Shown in pieces: positions 21,464-25,192 of a stretch of DNA of 25,192 nucleotides. A program made the translations under genes and the position numbers. Position 1 is the first letter of the stretch. Each line of letters begins with the position of its first letter. Source of the stretch: Chloroflexi bacterium RBG_16_60_22. Its GTDB lineage: Bacteria > Chloroflexota > Dehalococcoidia > Dehalococcoidales > RBG-16-60-22. The stretch covers positions 16,739 through 41,930 of the forward strand of contig MGNX01000036.1 of NCBI GenBank assembly GCA_001796935.1, given 5' to 3'. The notes beneath the pieces are model-generated. The model worked only from the letters and a program-made list of their open reading frames with translations, searched no databases and was not told where the DNA came from.

Positions 21464-22279
21464 TTAGCCGGAATAGTATCTATAAAGGTGAGACACTATC
21501 GTTTTGTGTAATTCGGTTTCCGTCATCGGTGTCCCCTCCTGCTTGGGATACGGGTCCGGAGAGACGATTTTAGCGGCGGCCTGGTCGGCGGTTAATCCCT
21601 GCTTCATGGTCTTTTGCACCGCGTCCGCCCATTTTTTTACGATGTCACCCTGCTCTTTGAAGTAGTCCTTCTGACAGACATCTCCATGTCCCGGGACCAC
21701 AACATTGATATGGAGCTCATTGAGTTTTTTAAGGGATTCAAGCCACGCCCCGGGGTCGGCTTCCTGAAGCCAGGTCTTCTTTTTGTGGAAAACCACATCG
21801 GAGGTGAAGACCACCTTTTCCTCAGGAAGATAAACGCCCATCCCGCCGGCCGAGTGGCCGGGAAGGCGGAACAGTTTGACAGTGTGATTTCCCAGATAAA
21901 TGGTCAGGCTTTCTTCGACGGCGATATCGGCCAGTCTCACTTTATAATCTTTCATCAGTGGCAAGCCTGGAGGGTCAATGTGCTTTACGGTCTCCATAAC
22001 TTCGGCGGCAGGGGTCTTCTCCAGCCTGGCACGTGTATTTTGAGAAGTGATGAGAACTCCCGGAAAGAAATAGCTCCCCTGCCAGTGGTCGGGGTGCTCT
22101 TCGGTGTTAATCAAATATTTTATCTCTCCCTTTTTTTCAGCCTCGCGGCGCCATTTCACGGCATTGGTCGGCTGCATGGGGGTATCAATGAGGACCACCC
22201 CCTCCCTGGTGACCAGCATTCCCAGGTTGCACGCCATCATCCCGTTTTCCACGTAGACATTTTTCGTAACCTGTATCAT
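21464..22279 (-). CDS. Metallo-beta-lactamase-fold hydrolase, variant metal site
   Basis: This 271-residue cytoplasmic protein has the metallo-beta-lactamase fold: VLIDTP, then TEEHPDH, LPGHSAGG (H142), VFTSDVVF (D161) and VVVPGHGD (H198). The usual H-x-H-x-D-H motif reads E-E-H-P-D-H, so the first metal-binding histidine is glutamate (residue 60) while the others are present. Related families use N or Q there, so it may still bind metal. I prefer ATG 22279, five bases after GGAGG; ATG 22282 is one base from it. It lies 33 bases after the CoA-transferase gene in the same operon. The substrate is unknown; thioester or ester hydrolysis would suit the neighbours. Confidence 0.85.
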   Translation of the reverse strand: MIQVTKNVYVENGMMACNLGMLVTREGVVLIDTPMQPTNAVKWRREAEKKGEIKYLINTEEHPDHWQGSYFFPGVLITSQNTRARLEKTPAAEVMETVKHIDPPGLPLMKDYKVRLADIAVEESLTIYLGNHTVKLFRLPGHSAGGMGVYLPEEKVVFTSDVVFHKKKTWLQEADPGAWLESLKKLNELHINVVVPGHGDVCQKDYFKEQGDIVKKWADAVQKTMKQGLTADQAAAKIVSPDPYPKQEGTPMTETELHKTIVSHLYRYYSG

Positions 22280-22312
22280 CATACCCTCCGTTTATTATTC
22301 AGGTTAGTCCCC

Positions 22313-23506
22313 TTAGATGACGCCAGACTTTCTCATCTCAGCTATTTCCCGGTCAGAGAGGGTTAAGAGGCCCTTGAGGACTTCTTCAGTATCATCACCT
22401 AAGCCGGGTGATGCCCGTTCCACGTTGCACGGCGTCCGGGAATATTTTATAGGGTTGTTAACTATCCTGAAGTCGCCGCCGGCCTGATGGTGCACGTTAA
22501 CAATCATATGCCGGGACCTGATTTGAGGGTCGGCGGCCACTTTATCAATGGTATTAACCGGTCCGCAGGCAACGGAAGCCGCTTCGAATTCGTGAATCCA
22601 TTCGCTGGTGGTCTTTTGTCGCATTGCTTCATTCAGGATGGGTTCCAGAATATCGTTGTTCTGCGAGCGGAGCCAGCCGGTCTCAAACCGCTTGTCATCG
22701 ATAATATCCGTGCGGCCGATTATAGCGCAAAAGACAGGCCACTGGTCCTGCGCCCCGCCCATCGTCGCCACGGCGATATATCCGTCCCTGGTCGGAAAAA
22801 CCTGGAACGGCGTAAAGACCGGGTGACGGGTTCCCAGCGGCCCGGGTGTTTCCCCGGTGGCCAGGTAACGCACGAACGCATTCTCCAGCAAAGCTACCTG
22901 ACAATCCAGCATACTGATGTCAATCATCTGCCCCTGTCCGCTGACCTGGCGCTCCCGGAGCGCCGCCAGGATGGCGATAGTCATATACAAGCCGGCGGTG
23001 ATGTCTCCCAGCGAGGCGCCCGGTCTCACCGGCGGACGCCCGGGTTCCCCGGTGATACTGATGATACCACCCATGGCCTGAACGATGACGTCAAAGGCGG
23101 GTTTATCTTTATAGGGGCCGTTTTGGCCGAAGCCGGAACACAGGGCGTAGATTATCCCGGGATTATGCTTTTTAACGACGTCATAGCCGATACCCAGCTT
23201 TTCCATCGTACCGGGAACGTAATTGCTGACCACGATATCCGCCTGTTTCACCAGCCTGAGAAAAATTTCCCTGCCTTTCGGGGAAGCCAGGTTGAGGACG
23301 ACGCTCTTTTTCCCGCGGTTGAGGCTGAGGAAATAGGTGCTGACTCCGTTGACGTGCGGGCCGTTTCCCCGTCCGATGTCCCCGACTTCCGGCCTCTCTA
23401 TTTTGATTACCTCGGCGCCGAGGTCGCCGAGTATCATGGTTGAGTACGGCCCGGATAATACCCAGGTTAAATCAAGGACCCTGATTCCTTCCAGTGGTTT
23501 ACCCAT
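22313..23506 (-). CDS. Family III (CaiB/BaiF) CoA-transferase
   Basis: These enzymes move CoA between carboxylic acids through a covalent aspartyl intermediate. The 397-residue product has the family length and landmarks: GIRVLDLTWVLSGPYSTMIL at the N-terminus, LGDLGAEVIKIERP, LNRGKKSVVLNL near 62-73, and PGASLGDITAGLYM with the catalytic aspartate at D168. The C-terminal part contains ACGPVNTIDKVAADPQ. Acyl donor and acceptor cannot be told from sequence. It sits 15 bases after the CocE-type hydrolase gene and before the metallo-hydrolase, so the three are probably one transcript. Confidence 0.93.
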   Translation of the reverse strand: MGKPLEGIRVLDLTWVLSGPYSTMILGDLGAEVIKIERPEVGDIGRGNGPHVNGVSTYFLSLNRGKKSVVLNLASPKGREIFLRLVKQADIVVSNYVPGTMEKLGIGYDVVKKHNPGIIYALCSGFGQNGPYKDKPAFDVIVQAMGGIISITGEPGRPPVRPGASLGDITAGLYMTIAILAALRERQVSGQGQMIDISMLDCQVALLENAFVRYLATGETPGPLGTRHPVFTPFQVFPTRDGYIAVATMGGAQDQWPVFCAIIGRTDIIDDKRFETGWLRSQNNDILEPILNEAMRQKTTSEWIHEFEAASVACGPVNTIDKVAADPQIRSRHMIVNVHHQAGGDFRIVNNPIKYSRTPCNVERASPGLGDDTEEVLKGLLTLSDREIAEMRKSGVI

Positions 23507-23521
23507 AATAGCTTCCTTTTG

Positions 23522-25192
23522 TCATACCTTTAATGGTGATTTCACCTTCCGTTTCTTGGGCTGATACTCGATGTCGGGTATGACGGGTAATAGCAAAAAT
23601 GAGGGGTATTTTTCATTATGATAGATTTTATGCACGGTGGTCTTACTGCTGCAAATATGGTAGGGTATATATTCTACACCGGTGGCGCCGGAGATGCCTT
23701 CCGCTAAATCCAGGCAGGTGATATCGAGACAGATGCGATGCCCCTTTTTAAACAGGTTGGCCGTCGCCAGGATATCGATAGCATATTCATTTATCTCACC
23801 CGGCACCACGGGTTTCGCCGCTTCCCTGGTCAACGGGTGCCAGGGCTCCCAGGGCCGGGACCTCCGGGGGTCGACTGCCCGGTTGGAGGCTTTAAGCCAG
23901 CCCCGGGTGAGCTCTCTCTCCTTGAGGTCGGCGGGGGTATCCAGTTCGCCCGGCCGGGCCGTCCTGACCGATTCGTCCGGGCCGACATCCTTGAGGATGA
24001 CTATCCAGTTGGTATCCGGCTGGTCCAGTGAAGCGTACAGGTAAAGCGCGCCGGGTCCGGCCACCAGTATATCTTCGGGCAAGGGCCCGGTCATATATCT
24101 CAACCGTTCTATCTTCCGGGTATGGGTGGGGGGCATTTGCAGGAAGGCATCCGGCTCCTCGTAGTCTTCAATGCTGGAAGGAGCGAACGGGGCCGTCCGC
24201 AATCTTTCCCAGCTGTGCAGGTAGAACTTTGTCCATCTAGTTTCCGGCAAAGGCCAGTCATCGGCATAGCGCCACTTATTGGCCCCCATCATCCAGAACT
24301 TCACGGGTGGTTCATCCATGATGCCAGTATCAATGCCCTTCAGCCAGTAGTCGTGCCATCTCAAGATTTCACCGTGATAGGAATGGAAGGGACGCTCAAG
24401 GTGCGCCGGGCCAGTGAACAATAATTTCTTTGGCGCGTTGATTTCTCGAAACCAGTGTTGCGCTCCATTAAGATGCGTCTTGTAGGTATAACCATACCAG
24501 CCGGAACCGGTATAGGTAGGGACCATAACCTTTTTGAATTCGGCTTCGCTCTTCTTTACCGCTTCCTCTGAATCAAAAGGATTGATGAGAAAATTAAAAA
24601 ATTGGGGATAAATCTGGCCCTTCATGGTCAGGACGTTATAGACGTTCGGGTACATCTTGTAGTCCGGGTTGTCTATCGCTGCCTGCCACAGCTTCTCGGC
24701 TTCCGGGGAAAGGTCTCCCGGTCTGCCCCTGGTCTCGTGCATGACGGATAAGAGGGACAAGATATACCGGAACGTGTGAATTACACCTCCCGGGTATTCG
24801 TCACGGAACCCGCCCAGTTCGCCATAGGCCCCGCGGGGGTCAAACGGGAAGATGGCTTTCAAATGAGGCGGTTGCTGCCGGGCCACGGCCAGCTGCTCCG
24901 CTCCAAAACCGGAGATGCCGGTCATCCCGACATTGCCATCGCACCAGGACTGCCGGGCTATCCACTCGATGATGTCATAGCAGTCCCAGGCGCGGGAACC
25001 GCCGTCCTCGGATTTACCGACGCCGCGGGGATTGGCCACGATTCTGGCGTACCCGCGGGACACGAAGAAATCGGTATCACCGCCTTCGATGGTGCCGGTC
25101 CAGAGAGGAGACCAGGCCGGCTGCGGAGGCACGGCCGCGGCATAATCCGAGGTCTGCAGGTCCTTGTTATGAACAGCCATCGCGAAGAGTGC
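23522..25192 (-). CDS. CocE/NonD-family alpha/beta hydrolase, 5' end missing
   Basis: This is a CocE/NonD (X-Pro dipeptidyl-peptidase S15-like) serine hydrolase. The frame is open to the right edge of the window; the first visible Met (25180) is probably not the start, because the family's N-terminal strand and oxyanion region should precede ANPRGVGKSEDG. About 556 residues are visible. GMTGISGFGAEQLAVA contains the nucleophile elbow (Ser 90 counted from Met 25180), and GPAHLERPFHSYHG probably holds the catalytic histidine. The rest is the C-terminal jelly-roll domain (PPVKFWMMGANKWRYADDWP onward). No signal peptide can be judged. Substrates in this family are esters, amides or acyl-peptides. 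It leads the operon seen here. Confidence 0.88.
   Translation of the reverse strand, partial: ALFAMAVHNKDLQTSDYAAAVPPQPAWSPLWTGTIEGGDTDFFVSRGYARIVANPRGVGKSEDGGSRAWDCYDIIEWIARQSWCDGNVGMTGISGFGAEQLAVARQQPPHLKAIFPFDPRGAYGELGGFRDEYPGGVIHTFRYILSLLSVMHETRGRPGDLSPEAEKLWQAAIDNPDYKMYPNVYNVLTMKGQIYPQFFNFLINPFDSEEAVKKSEAEFKKVMVPTYTGSGWYGYTYKTHLNGAQHWFREINAPKKLLFTGPAHLERPFHSYHGEILRWHDYWLKGIDTGIMDEPPVKFWMMGANKWRYADDWPLPETRWTKFYLHSWERLRTAPFAPSSIEDYEEPDAFLQMPPTHTRKIERLRYMTGPLPEDILVAGPGALYLYASLDQPDTNWIVILKDVGPDESVRTARPGELDTPADLKERELTRGWLKASNRAVDPRRSRPWEPWHPLTREAAKPVVPGEINEYAIDILATANLFKKGHRICLDITCLDLAEGISGATGVEYIPYHICSSKTTVHKIYHNEKYPSFLLLPVIPDIEYQPKKRKVKSPLKV

Noticed and set aside
22487..23443. 318-codon plus-strand frame opposite the CoA-transferase gene
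   Set aside because: Antisense shadow; the minus-strand protein is full length with its catalytic aspartate.

Overview
The window is a bacterial chromosome segment. It looks like an anaerobic, fairly G+C-rich member of the Chloroflexota, possibly Dehalococcoidia. That placement is an inference from the long S10/spc/alpha-type ribosomal block ending rplQ-truA-rplM-rpsI, from acetogen-type MetV/MetF, and from CocE and CaiB genes; nothing in the sequence fixes the taxon. No tRNA, rRNA, CRISPR array, transposase or phage gene was seen.

Region 1 (1-12,426, plus strand) is one long housekeeping operon: rplP (3' end), rpmC, rpsQ, rplN, rplX, rplE, rpsN (zinc type), rpsH, rplF, rplR, rpsE, rpmD, rplO, secY, adk, map, infA, rpmJ, rpsM, rpsK, rpsD, rpoA, rplQ, truA, rplM, rpsI. 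Genes are tightly packed, several overlap, and TTG starts are common. A strong intrinsic terminator (12,387-12,426) closes it. Oddities are a 24-bp in-frame tandem duplication in the acidic tail of rpoA and a Cys4 form of L24.

Region 2 (12,427-12,865) has no gene. It is a mosaic of short C/T-rich and G/A-rich inverted repeats, one imperfect direct repeat and a common REP-like hairpin, lying where the ribosomal operon converges on the minus-strand genes. Everything to its right is on the minus strand.

Region 3 (12,866-13,933) is a bifunctional phosphoglucose/phosphomannose isomerase. A gene-poor stretch (13,934-14,251) follows.

Region 4 (14,252-21,405) is the most interesting part. Read in transcription order it is: a PAS-GAF histidine kinase and a NarL/LuxR response regulator (3-bp gap); a regulatory stretch with a tandem repeat and a candidate promoter; a 702-residue fusion of a GltD/NfnB-like NAD(P)H flavoprotein, a 2x[4Fe-4S] ferredoxin and an MvhD-like domain; metV; metF; and a double-receiver protein with no output domain. 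The first three enzyme genes overlap or nearly overlap. They look like an NAD(P)H-to-methylenetetrahydrofolate electron path in the methyl branch of the Wood-Ljungdahl pathway, with the kinase/regulator pair as its likely control.

Region 5 (21,464-25,192) is a second minus-strand operon: a CocE/NonD-type hydrolase cut by the window edge, a family III CoA-transferase, and a metallo-beta-lactamase-fold protein with a variant metal motif. It is probably catabolic, but the substrate cannot be read from the sequence.
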